Below are positions 7,828 to 18,654 of a stretch of 20,000 nucleotides of DNA, piece by piece. Made by a program: the position numbers and the translations under genes. The first letter of the stretch is position 1, and each line of letters begins with the position of its first letter. Origin of the DNA: Neocallimastix lanati (nom. inval.) (Eukaryota; Neocallimastigomycota; Neocallimastigomycetes; Neocallimastigales; Neocallimastigaceae); contig JACVTC010000241.1 of NCBI GenBank assembly GCA_016946835.1, positions 7,501-27,500 on the forward strand, given 5' to 3'. The notes under the pieces were generated by a model. The model searched no databases. It was not told the DNA's origin and saw nothing but the letters and a program-made list of their open reading frames with translations.

Positions 7828-10235
7828 TGTTAATAAAAATAAAAAAAAAAGAACTAGATTTTTTTCCTTGTATAATTTCTTGATATAAAAGATAATATTT
7901 TATATTTAATTTATTTTGTAATACCTTTAAAATAATATCAGTATTTCAGTATTTTTTATTATTTTGTTTTATTATTTTAGAATTATGATTTTCTATTATT
8001 TTACTAATAAATTATACATAAATGAATTAATTTGTATATTAATATATATATTTTAACATTTACTAAAATCATAATATTAACCCCTAGTTAATATTTTTAA
8101 TTCAAGCAGCAGGAGGCTCTTTGAATGTATGCACTTGTATATATAATTTGTTTAATGAATAAAGATGTTAATCTATATTAATAATAGATAGATAGATGAA
8201 TAAATAATAATTAAATAATTAAATAAATATGAAAGTAAATAAAAAAGTAAAAAGAAAATAAAAAAATTAATTTAATAATATAAATTTGAATTTGATTACT
8301 AATAGAAATAAAGAAAATACTATTTTTTTTTTTTAAAAAAAGGAAGAAATGTAATAAATAAAAATTTGTATATAGTTTATATCTATTTTTTATATTTTTT
8401 AACTTTTTTTTTGGTAATATTGATAGATTTTGGATTGTTTATAATTAATAAGAATAAAAATAGAAAATAATAAAATTCAGATAATAAAGCTTTTTTATTA
8501 TTTTTATTATTTTTTATTTAAATTTAAGTGAAAAAAGATAAAAGTTAAGTAAGAATGAAAATAAAAATTAAAGAAATGATAATGATTATAAAAAAAAAAA
8601 ATTTAAATGATGATTATATTTTTAAATAAAAAAAAAATTAAAATTGTGAAGTTGTTTCAATTTCTTAAAAAAATCAACGAATTAAAATTGAAGAAAAAAA
8701 ATTTTTTATTTTATTTGTTTTTATCAAAAATGGAATAAATTACATAAACCTTATTTATTATAAAAATTTACTTTATTTTAGATTAGAGTTAAATGGGAGA
8801 GAATGGAAAAAAGGAAAAAAAAAAGTTTTTTTTTTTTGTGAATTATTACTAAGCATTTAATGAATGTTAAAAACTGAAATAAAAGATATATGTATATATC
8901 TAATAAAATATATAAAATTAGATATTAAATATATAAAATAATTATTATATAAATAAAATATTAAATATTATTAAGAAATTAAAAAAAAATAAAAATAAGA
9001 ATAAATATTAAATAAAACGTAAAAAAAAAAAATTTAAAATTATTATAGAGTTAGCTACATTTTAAAATTTTAAAATATTAATCATCATCAATTTTGATGA
9101 TTTCATTCCATTGGACCTATTTATTATTAAATTTTCATTATCTTTTCTTCGTAATACACTAAATCATAATGACATATTTTTTTTTTTAAAAAGGGAATAT
9201 TTAATATTTTTAAATTTTAATATGTAGTTATTGTTGATAATTCAATCATTTTATTTAAAAAAAAAAGTTAAAAAAACAAAAAATTAAATTATCTAAAATA
9301 AATTATAAAGATTTGATTATCAAAAGATTTACTAAATTTCCCGTACTTTGATAATATAATAAACTATTTAATATAAAACTATTGTTAACAACTTTTTATA
9401 ATAATGATAAAATCAATTTTTATATTATAATTTTGAATTATTTCTTTTTTTTTTTTTATATTTTAATTTTTATAGTGCAATTTTTTTTTTTTTGTCTTTT
9501 TATTAAAGAATTAATTAAATATAAGGTTGAGAAAAAACTATTTAAAATAAATATATAATATATTATAATATATTATACTATAAATTGTTAATATATATAT
9601 TTTTTCATCTTCAAAGTTACTATAAATAGAATTAATTAAACTAAATATTCCATGTTACACCAAAATATATGAATAAAATTTACATTTTTCTTTTTTTTTT
9701 TTTTTTTTATTTTCTGTTATAATATAAATATGATAATTATAATCTAATCGTAATAATAATAATTAAGAATTAATAATTAATAAATAATAATAATAATAAT
9801 AATAATTATAATAATAATAGTTGTATTTTTTTTAATAAATATTATTTAATAAAGTTTATTAATATTATTTATTAATTATTTATCATTATTATGCGATAAA
9901 TAGTATAATAATAAATAATGATAATCAATTAATAAATAATAAATTATAATAATAAATTAATTAATAATAATAGTAATAATTATGATAATAATAATTATAA
10001 TATTAATAATAATATCACTAGTAATTATTAAAAGTATATAATGATTATAATATTAATAAAAAAAAAGTTAATTTTAAGGATAATTTAATAACTTTTATAT
10101 ATAATTTAAATTAATAATTTAAATAATTTCTTGAATTATAATAATTAATAATAAATATTGCCCTTTAATGTATTATTATCATAAAGGTATTAGGACTATT
10201 TTTTACTCTTAATTATACTATATGCTATATAATTT
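7828..10235. other. Intergenic AT-rich DNA
   Basis: No gene is supported. Contents are T/A runs, (TAA)n words around 9780-10020 and a small palindrome, ATCATCAATTTTGATGAT, near 9080-9110. A short GC-rich patch at 8102-8137 is listed separately. Confidence 0.55.
8102..8137 (-). other. Exon-like patch, possible terminal exon or relic
   Basis: Read on the minus strand this patch encodes QVHTFKEPPAA followed by TGA. It is far richer in GC than its surroundings and codon-like (GAG CCT CCT GCT GCT). I could not find companion exons upstream in the next kilobase, so this is only a hint of a last exon or gene relic. Confidence 0.2.
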
Positions 10236-10353
10236 AATTTTTAAATCAATATGAACTGTCAATATAAAAAGTGATTTAATATTTTATAGTATTGAATTTT
10301 TAAATCAATATGAACTGTCAATATAAAAAGTGATTTAATATTTTATAGTATTG
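10236..10353. repeat. Exact 59-bp tandem duplication
   Basis: Two head-to-tail copies (10236-10294 and 10295-10353) that I read as identical. They include CAATATGAACTGTCAATA and end in ATAGTATTG. Identity implies a recent duplication. Confidence 0.85.
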
Positions 10354-10355
10354 AA

Positions 10356-10449
10356 TAATAGCAATAAATTAAAATTGTTTATGTCAAGTCACATGTCACT
10401 GTAAAAGCATATAACTTGTTGATTTTTAAATATTAATTTTAATTAAAAT

Positions 10450-10484
<35 letters not shown>

Positions 10485-11808
10485 ATGTTCACCTTTGCAT
10501 ATTCAATATTTTTCTTTAATAAAAAATGTTGGAAAAAAAACAAAAACAAATACAAAAATAAAACAAACGAAAAAAGGCAATTATTCAAACATAATGCATA
10601 ATGTTCATTTGTCTTAATTAATTTCATTTGTATAATATTTATTTTAACTTTTTATTCCATCGATTTTAACTGAATCTATTATTATAGTCATACCTATGAG
10701 GCTACAATCTTAAAATAGTACTTTTTTTTTTCATTTCTATTGCTAATATTTAACTTTAATTATTACTATAATAATCATTTCTAGTATTTAATATTTAATA
10801 TTTAATATTTATTGTTAATTATTTATTTAACATTAAATATATCATATTTATTATTATTATAATTATTATTATTATTATAATTTTAACCATTATTATTAAA
10901 ACAATTATAATTTATTTATTTATTAACTATTTATTCAAATTATTCATTAATTTATTATTAATTTATTTTAAATCAGGTACACACAAAAAAAAAAAAAAAA
11001 AAAAAAAAAGTGAATTTATTTTCTTTTTATAGTTCATAAAACTAGGCGATATTGAAGATATTGCTGGAAGTAACGAATATATAATATAATGATTTAAATT
11101 AAATTATATTTATTTACTTATTTCTATTATATATTTTAGAATTCTTTTTCACTTTTATATATTAAAATATATACTTTGATAAAAAAATTCTCAAATTCAT
11201 AAATTTGTTATAGAGACAATAAAAAAAAAATTGGTTATAAATTTAACCGAAACCAACTTTCTAAATGTATGAATAATATATTCAATATATATATATATAT
11301 ATATATTTTAAATGTTCTTTTCAGGATTTAAAAATTTACTGGGCTTTTTTTTTTTTTTCTTAGAAATGTTTTAAACAATATATAAATTAGTTTTTCAATA
11401 ATGCCTTTTTTTTTTATTGAATATAACAATAAATTATTTTATAAAAATATAAAAATATTAAATATTATAATAGAATAAAGTAACCAATAAAAAAAAAAAA
11501 AAGTAGAAAGTTTAGTATTATAACTAAATATATCTATATATTTATTACTGAAAAAATAAAAATAAAAATAAAAATAAGAATAAAAAAAAAAAAACAACTT
11601 CTAATCAATTAATTAAAAACAGTAACATAAAAAAAGATATATAAAAAGAATAAAAATTCCTTTAACTTCAGTAATAATAATATATTTAAAAAAGATTGAT
11701 CCTAAATTTAAATATATATGAAAAGTAAAGTAAAAAGAGGTCCAATTTATTATTAATAATAATTTTTATTTAAAAAAAATTTTTTTATTTTTTCATCTTT
11801 ATTATTTA

Positions 11809-11854
<46 letters not shown>

Positions 11855-11958
11855 TATTATTATTATTATAATTTTATTTAATTTTTTTTTTTGGATAATT
11901 TATTAATTCACAAGCAGTTCCAATATTATTTCTTTGTTGATTATTATGTCAATAAATA

Positions 11959-12006
<48 letters not shown>

Positions 12007-12028
12007 ATTAGGCGATATTTAAATGAAA

Positions 12029-12064
<36 letters not shown>

Positions 12065-13582
12065 CACCTAGTAAAGATGAATAATTAAATTAAACCTTTC
12101 TTAAATATTAAATTTAATATATATATATATTTATATATTTATATTTCATTTTATGTTGGCTCATCATTAATATAATCATTATTAGTACTGATCATAGTTT
12201 CTGATGTTTTTTTTTTTTTTAATAAGATAAAATATGATTGTAACAGCATTTGTGACTCTATATTCATTATATTAATCAGATATAAATTAGATGGTATTAT
12301 TATAAATCTTTTTTTTTTGTTTTTTATTTTTTTACGTTATTACGTAATGACATGTATCATAAATAAATAATTTGAAAAAATGGTATATAAAAGATAAAAT
12401 TAAAAAAAAAAAAAAATAAATAAATGACATTCATCATAAATAAATAATTTGAAAAAATGATATACAAAAGATAAAATAAAAAAAAAAGAAAAAAAAAATA
12501 CTTAAATTAAAATTTTTAAACTTTTGATATTTCTTCTATATAACCATATATTTCTGTTGGCTATAATTAATTTAATATAATTATTATTATTATTTTTTTA
12601 TGCAATTAAAATATAAAACAGTTCCAATTCATGTAAATACTTTTTTTTTTTTTTTTTTTAACATTAATTCTAAATATGAGAGTTAAATCCTATTGAAATA
12701 CATAAAATTTTAGTGTTGTACATAATATATAAATAAATAAATAAATAAATACATAAAAATTTATCTAATTATAAATAAATAAATAAATAAATAAATAAAT
12801 ATACCTTATTAATTACAATTTTTTTTTAAAAAAAATATGTAAACTTTTAAATTAAAGTAAACTTAAACACATTATTCGGAAATTCTACAAAATAAAATTT
12901 TTAAAAAAACGTTTTAGTAATAATAAAAAAAAATTAAACCTATATCCTTTATTATATATAATATCATATGAAAATAAAATTAATTAATAGAAAAAATCAT
13001 ACTTATATTGCTTTTCTATTTTTTTTATGTACCAAGTTTCTACCATAAAAATTTTTTTATTTCTGTTTTCATAATAAGCTTATTTATTGAATAAATTTGC
13101 AATTTTATAATAATAATAAAAAAAAAATTAAATGTTGAAAAAACAAAACTATTAAAATTTGATCAATTTATGATAAATTATAAAAAAATTTTTTTTTTGT
13201 ATTTAACCTGTTTTTCACAAATTTTTTAATTTTTAACATTATTTTATAGTTTAATTTGAAATTAGTTGTTATTACCAAAAAAAAAAAAAAATTAAAATGA
13301 AATGTGGATGACTTAATATTATTTATGATTGGATACCTTATTTTAATATTTTGAGATATATTAATTGAAAATAACATTTTATATTAATTTTTTTTTTTTT
13401 TAAATATTTATATTAATTTTTAATTTATGATAAAATATTTTATCATATGAAAACTTTTCTTAAAAAATAAATGAATTTTTAATTTATACAGATTTAATTT
13501 ATACATTTATTAAACTTTATAAACCTTATTTTTTTTTTATTTTTATTTTTTTTTTCCTTTCATAAAATAAAGTATTATATAT
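10356..13582. other. Intergenic, homopolymer-rich DNA
   Basis: No gene is supported. The stretch holds T runs at about 10452-10483 (32), 11961-12005 (45) and 12032-12064 (33), an A run at 10985-11009 (25) and an (ATT)n array near 11800-11875. Open minus-strand frames at 10439-10627 and 13168-13377 are Lys/Phe-rich products of A/T tracts. A patch at 11035-11085 reads KLGDIEDIAGSNEYI after a CAG-like acceptor and may be an exon remnant. Confidence 0.5.
12347..12485. repeat. Diverged 77-bp tandem repeat
   Basis: ATGACAT...ATCATAAATAAATAATTTG starts at 12347 and again at 12424 with a few substitutions (TGGTATATAAAAG against TGATATACAAAAG), and each copy is followed by a poly(A) stretch of different length. 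Confidence 0.75.
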
Positions 13583-13591
13583 AAATAAATT
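13583..13591. repeat. Possible target-site duplication AAATAAATT (left)
   Basis: Nine bases directly before the GC-rich island recur at 14095-14103 after its poly(A)/(TA) tail. The word is AT-only, so it could recur by chance, but both positions are where a retroposon duplication should be. Confidence 0.35.
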
Positions 13592-14094
13592 CTTGGTTCG
13601 ACCCCGCCTTATACCTGTAACGTTTTTTCCACTGGTTTTTCGTTATTAGGTGGATAGGGTTTCAGGTTAAGTATTATATCCATTTGATACCCCTATATCT
13701 CTAATTCAACTTTTATCGATTTACACTTCTTTCAGGCCTGAGAGGGTTTGAGTGTGTATAGCAAGTTTCTTAAGAGGAGATACGAAACATAGGGTGACAT
13801 ATGAAAAATTTAATTATCCTTAGTATATTATGGAGCAATTATCACGTGATCGCAGGAGATTGTGGCTGCAAGACCAAATTGTAAGATTATCGTACAATGA
13901 CAAGCAGTAATAATACTTGGGTAAGGAGTGCCAATGTAGAGAAACTGTAAAGGTAGTCCGGCAGGGACAGCACCACCTACTAAAGTAGGAAGTTAGATAA
14001 GGGCTCCAGTAATAAACCATTGTGTGTCTACGGATGTGCAGCTGGGGAGAAATCCTGCTACGGTCGTTAAAAAAAAATATATATATATATATAC
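13592..14094 (+). mobile_element. SINE-like retroposon or structured RNA gene (GC-rich island)
   Basis: The base composition changes abruptly: about 475 bases of near-balanced sequence lie within DNA that is almost pure A/T. The left end holds GGTTCGACCCC (13595-13605), matching the pol III B-box consensus; no A-box precedes it. The right end is CGGTCGTT followed by nine A bases and a TA repeat, as in a retroposed tail. Local stems are visible: GTTTC/GAAAC near 13765-13790, GCAG/CTGC near 13853-13872, and CCTAC-TAAA-GTAGG at 13976-13989. These suggest a folded RNA. Neither strand has a long clean frame; the minus strand shows a hydrophobic, protein-like frame broken by stops, including FITGALI-stop-LPTLVGG, so a decayed, transferred coding fragment is the main alternative. 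I recognise no known RNA family. Confidence 0.45.
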
Positions 14095-14103
14095 AAATAA
14101 ATT
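14095..14103. repeat. Possible target-site duplication AAATAAATT (right)
   Basis: It matches 13583-13591 and lies directly after the poly(A)/(TA) tail of the island. Confidence 0.35.
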
Positions 14104-14439
14104 TGAATAAAAATATATAAAATTAAGGAAAGATTTATCTTTGACCATATGATAATTTTAAATATATATTAATTATAATTTTAAAAAAAAAAAAAAAATT
14201 GAATATAAGAAAATTTTATAAGTATAATAATAATAATTAAAATTTATTTACAATATAGATATAATAATAATAATTATTATTATAAAAATATATATATATA
14301 TATATGTATATTATAATAATTAATTTAAATTAAAAATATATATATATATATATATAATTTATCTAAAAAAAAAAATAAAAATATTTATTGAAAAAAAAAA
14401 AAAAATAAAAATTAGAAAAACAGAACCAAAATAAAAATA
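14104..14439. other. AT-rich spacer with (TA)n repeats
   Basis: I see only (TA)n runs near 14290 and 14340, A runs and no coding signal. Confidence 0.6.
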
Positions 14440-15330
14440 TTTTTCATTATTAATTTTTATGTCATTTTCATTCATCATTTGTGATCGTAATTCCCTTTAG
14501 CTATACTAGCATCATCAACTTAATATTATGTTACGGTATTCACCTTTCCTTTTTTTTTTTTTTTTAAAAAGTTCATCATGATTCTCCATCTCAATGATAC
14601 GTCCTTCTCTAAATAAATATATAAATACTATTGGCACCTTTAATAGTAGATATAAACGTTGTGTAATTCTAATATTTTTTCTTTATGAGAAAAATAAAAA
14701 GACAAAAACAGGGGCTTGGTCTTGATCAACAATACCGATTCGATTTGTTTATAAAGCCCTTTAATATTATTAATCTTTTTACTTTCTATTCCATCTAGCA
14801 TCTCTCTTTGTCTTACCATCAGTAATTTCAATAATTTACATGAAAGCTTATACAGTCTTACTGGTTTCACTCATAATGGGCCGACACCGACCTGCAACCA
14901 TAGTGGTATTAAAAAAAAAATAAATCCATTAATACTTTAAACAAATATTATCAAACTCAATTTCATTCTTTTTCAATAAACTTAGTAATTAAAATTTCAC
15001 CCTTTTTTAATAAACTTAGTAATTAAAGCTCAAGCTATATAAATATGCTACTTTTGACTTTAACCACCACTCAATTGTAAGCCTCTTTCATCATTTCTTG
15101 TATCATAATCATTAGATTATTTAAAAAATAAAGCTATGAGCAATAGCCAATTTAAACATAGTATCTTCTTCAATTTTCAATTTGTATCATTAATAATACA
15201 AGAAGCTTGAGAAGTAAAATCATTTAATTTATCTAGAATACTTTTCTTTTTATTAAGTTTATTGTGTGAATAAATAAAAGTATCCATTTCAATTTGGTTT
15301 TAAGTACATTCAGAAAATCTTGAATAAGCT
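14440..15330 (-). pseudogene. ABC transporter (ABCB-type) pseudogene, nucleotide-binding regions
   Basis: Read on the minus strand, several family motifs appear in broken frames. From the 5' side: KIEEDTMFKLAIAHSFI and NDYDTRNDERGLQLSGG (about 15060-15165), the ABC signature and its upstream helix. Next come a degenerate stretch with Walker-A-like position (14830-14905), ITDG and LDGIESKKINNIKGLYKQI (14740-14840), GIVDQDQAPVF (14704-14740, the Q-loop), ENIRI-like KNIRI, then REGRIIEMENHDEL (14571-14610, the H-loop region) and AKGNYDHK near 14490. The signature glutamine is a TAA stop, with more stops and frameshifts throughout. Walker B is missing. The signature precedes the Q-loop, the reverse of a single domain, so the end of NBD1 seems joined to NBD2 with the second membrane domain deleted. 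Beyond 15200 the boundary is uncertain. It cannot make a transporter. Confidence 0.8.
14968..15028. repeat. Short tandem duplication within the ABC pseudogene
   Basis: The words TCAATAAACTTAGTAATTAAA and TTAATAAACTTAGTAATTAAA lie 33 bp apart. They fall just after the signature motif and repeat the codons for LITKFI, so the duplication probably arose during decay. Confidence 0.55.
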
Positions 15331-15339
15331 CATTCTCTA

Positions 15340-16200
15340 TTTATTCTTAATTATATTATACAATTCATATGATTAATTGAATGTTATTAATTTATTTCTT
15401 TTTTTTTTTTCTTTAATAAATCATTTATTAATTAATAATAGAATTTATTAAGTTATTTTGAATTTCAAATAAATCTCCAAATAATAACAGAAGAAACAAG
15501 ATTCATATATATATATATATATATATATTAATTAAAAGAAATTTAAATATTCAAATATTTATTTATTTATTTATTTATTTATTTTTTTATTTTTTTTTTT
15601 TTTTTACAAATATCAAATATCATTAATTATATATTTAATTTTATCATTATATCATCTAAATAAATAGTTTTTTTTAGTAGCTTCAATATATAATTAATAT
15701 TTTTTTTTAAATATTTTTATTTGTTTTTCTGTTTTTATGTTTTTTTTTTTATTTTTTTTATTTTATTTTATTTTATTTTATTATTATTATTTTTTTTGAT
15801 ATTAATCACTTATATGTGGTACAAATTTAATATAAATTTAAATTTATTTTTTATTTTTTATTTTTCTTTTTTTTTTTTTTTTTTTATTCATATTAACTAC
15901 ATATTGTGGTACGAATTCATTTTAAAATTAATTTTTATGTTGAATTTAAACTTCAAAAAAAAAAAAAAATTATATTGTCATTCATTCATTCATTAAAATT
16001 TATTCTAATTTATTATAATAAAAGAATAACTACAAAATAATTTTAATTTTAATTTAAATATTAATTATAATATTAATTTTAACTAAAATTTTATTAATTT
16101 CAGTATAATAACATATTAATTGAATTTTATATTTATATTTATTTATTTTTTGGTCATTAAAAAAAAAAAAAAGAAGTTTAGTAAATTTTTAAAATTTTAT
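15340..16200. other. Intergenic AT-rich DNA
   Basis: The stretch contains a (TA)n tract near 15506-15528, a (TTTA)n run, and T-rich stretches. The open plus-strand frame 15721-15996 is almost wholly Phe/Leu/Ile from T tracts and I do not accept it as a gene. Confidence 0.55.
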
Positions 16201-16207
16201 AAATTTG

Positions 16208-16505
16208 ATGCGTTTAAACAAGTGTTTCCCAATAGATTTTAGTGGGTCTACTTATGGTGATTCCTTTTAAAGCATTCTAAATGTTCGTTTAATTTTAGAA
16301 CAAAAGTTTACAGAAGAAGATGAAATTATTATTTGGGAATAAAATAATTCTAAGTTATATCTCAAAGGAAGAGAATATATGGAACTTAATCGTAACAGAA
16401 GGGGAAAGGGTTATACTTTAACTCTCAATACTTAATTTGATGCTATTTTCTCGATTGACATTAAGGAAGCTCATTATATCAGAGTATTTAGTTTCAAAGT
16501 TCTTT
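16208..16505 (+). pseudogene. Unidentified gene remnant with three in-frame TAA stops
   Basis: From an ATG at 16208 a single frame runs about 99 codons and reads like real protein apart from TAA at 16268, 16340 and 16433. Segments include MRLNKCFPIDFSGSTYGDSF, SILNVRLILEQKFTEEDEII, NNSKLYLKGREYMELNRNRR and FDAIFSIDIKEAHYIRVFSF. Composition is richer in GC than the flanks and the residues are mixed, unlike the Lys/Phe/Ile products of the background. The frame then runs into a T tract. I do not recognise the family. Because the frame is kept across all three stops, decay by point mutation is recent, or the stops hide short introns; neither adjacent sequence shows clear splice sites. Confidence 0.6.
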
Positions 16506-16567
16506 TTTTTTTGTCCATTTTAAAAATTTTTTTTTTAAAAAAATTTTTAAAATGGACAAAAAAAAAA
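16503..16567. repeat. Perfect 31-bp inverted repeat with 3-base loop
   Basis: Arms are eight T bases plus TTGTCCATTTTAAAAA and seven T bases, then the exact complement in reverse, separated by TTT. The core TTGTCCATTTTAAAAA/TTTTTAAAATGGACAA is not just homopolymer. It abuts the end of the plus-strand gene remnant. It may be a fold-back element, a very short MITE-like relic or the trace of a palindromic duplication. Confidence 0.85.
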
Positions 16568-16798
16568 AATAGAAAAAAAAATTATTTAAAAAAAATTTTT
16601 TTTTTTTATTAAATAAATTTTAAGATTAAAATTTTATGGACTTTATATGTATATAATATATATATGTTTTAAAAAATTATTTCATATTAAATTAATTTAT
16701 TTTTATTAAATATTTTTTTTATCCTTTTTTCTTTGGTACAATAAATATACATATTTATATTAAAAAGAAATTCATTTATTTTTATAATAATAGATAGA

Positions 16799-16990
16799 TC
16801 ATATTGAATTTCTTAATCCATAATAAGTGATATAAACTTGAATTCCTTTGTTAATTAAAGATTTAATAGGCACATCAAACGGTGCTTGGACACTATTTTA
16901 AAATAGATATCTTTATTTACACTTCTTAGCATATATGATCTAAATTATTTAAATTCTAATTAGAATTTCAAGATAATAATGAAACAATTT
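16799..16990 (-). pseudogene. Short gene relic, unidentified
   Basis: On the minus strand, NSVQAPFDVPIKSLINKGIQ and VYITYYGLRNSI precede a TGA at 16799-16801. Upstream, other frames carry NKDIYFKIV-like fragments. The mixed composition and the GC-containing codons suggest the decayed 3' end of a gene with at least one frameshift. I do not recognise the protein. Confidence 0.4.
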
Positions 16991-16999
16991 TTTATATAA

Positions 17000-17812
17000 T
17001 AATTAATACTTTAAAAAAGTTCATATTATAGAATTTTGACTTTCACTATTGTATTTCTGATAAATATACATATTTTTGAACTCTGATAATTAAATTTAGC
17101 CATTGCATATATAAAGTAACTATTATATATATTTTAAATTTTATATAAATATGAAAATTTAAATATCATCTTTTTATTGTGTTAAATGCTTTCTTTTTTA
17201 AATAAAATATTTTATTTATTCTATATGTATTACCCATATTTTTTTTCAAAGGTCACTTTTAAATATAAATTTAATATATATATATATTATACATTTTTAC
17301 TGATTTAAAGAAAAAAAAGGTATAAGATCATAAAAAGAAAGAATAAAAAAAATTGAAAATAAATAAATAAATATTAATAGAAACATATATGTATATATAT
17401 GAATATATAATTTTAATATTTTAAAGGGAATATATATATATATTTACATTTTCATTAAAATTTTTATATATTAATACTGATGGTATATAATTGAGAAGAT
17501 TAATATTTCTATTAACCCATACATATCTAATATTTAAAGAGAGAAAACTCGTATTTATTTACTATTAAAATTTATTTTATATATTATATTCAATTTAAAA
17601 TCAATAAATCAATAAATCAATAATATATTAATATAATTATTAAATAAATAAGCAATTAAACTAGTTAAAATAAAATAATAAATAAATAAGTATATAAGAA
17701 ATTTATTTAGTATAGATTAATTCAATCTATATATATTGTATATTTGAATAAAAATATACATATGCAAAAAAAAAAAAAAAAAAAACTACTAATTACTTTA
17801 AAATTTATTTTA
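17000..17812. other. Intergenic AT-rich DNA
   Basis: I see (TA)n words, an AATCAATA tandem near 17600 and an A run at about 17766-17785; no gene is supported. Confidence 0.5.
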
Positions 17813-17975
17813 TACCATTATACTAATAGATTCTTTAAAAGACTCTATTAAATATAAATGATAGTCATTGTAATCTTACTTTATACTCCTAATTAAATTT
17901 AAATTGATATCGATGTTAAATTTTCCAACTCGAATATTTATCGGTTAATTCTACATTGTTCTATTGATTTAGAAC
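17813..17975 (-). pseudogene. Short gene relic, unidentified
   Basis: One minus-strand frame reads PINIRVGKFNIDINLNLIRS IK, a stop, then DYNDYHLYLIESFKESISIM V before a terminal TAA. Only one stop interrupts about 45 codons and the residues are mixed, so a decayed C-terminus is plausible. In this composition chance is also possible. Confidence 0.3.
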
Positions 17976-18608
17976 AAAAAAAAAATTTTTTTTTTTTTTT
18001 TAATTTTTGGGTAATTTTTTCTATTTGAAGCTTTTAGAAATAAAAATAAAAGATTTTTTATATTAACTCTCTGCAAAGGTTAAAGATCAATGATGAAGAT
18101 CAAAGAGTGATTACATATATATATGAATAGAAAATAAGGATTTATAATCATTAACCATTTTAAAAAGTATTAGTATAAATGAATTTCATAAAAATTTATT
18201 ATATGTTTTGTATTTTTATGTATAAATATTAGTTAAAAATAATAAATAATAAATAATTAATAATGATGATGAATAACTAATAAATAATAATAATAATAAT
18301 GAAAAAGTAATAAATAATAATATTGCTAATTTTCTTTTTTCTTTTTTATTTTCTTATTTTCTTTATTATCTTATTATCTTATTTTCTTAATTTTTAATTA
18401 TTTTTTATTAATTCTTATTTTAATGTTTATTTAATTAATGATACTAAATATATCACGTGATATGATCAATAAAATATGTTCAATGAAACACACTAAAAAA
18501 TAATTAAAAAAGTAAATGAAAAATTAAAAATTTATTCTTTAAAAAAAAAAAAAAAATTTAAGAAAAGGTAAAATAAAATAATTAAAACAAGAAAAGTAAA
18601 CATAAAAA

Positions 18609-18654
<46 letters not shown>

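Noticed and set aside
10439-10627. Minus-strand 62-codon frame with a hydrophobic stretch
   Set aside because: It ends in poly-Lys from a T run and has no supporting motif; its first residues are mixed, so it was considered, but nothing confirms it.
13820-14020. Minus-strand 66-codon frame in the GC-rich island
   Set aside because: A frame of this length is expected by chance at this composition; a different minus-strand frame looks more protein-like but is broken by stops, and the poly(A) tail points to the plus strand.
14640-14870. Minus-strand 76-codon frame as an independent small gene
   Set aside because: It is one frame of the broken ABC transporter relic; the family motifs continue in other frames on both sides.
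15721-15996. Plus-strand 91-codon frame
   Set aside because: It is almost entirely Phe, Leu and Ile encoded by T-rich tracts, with no motif.
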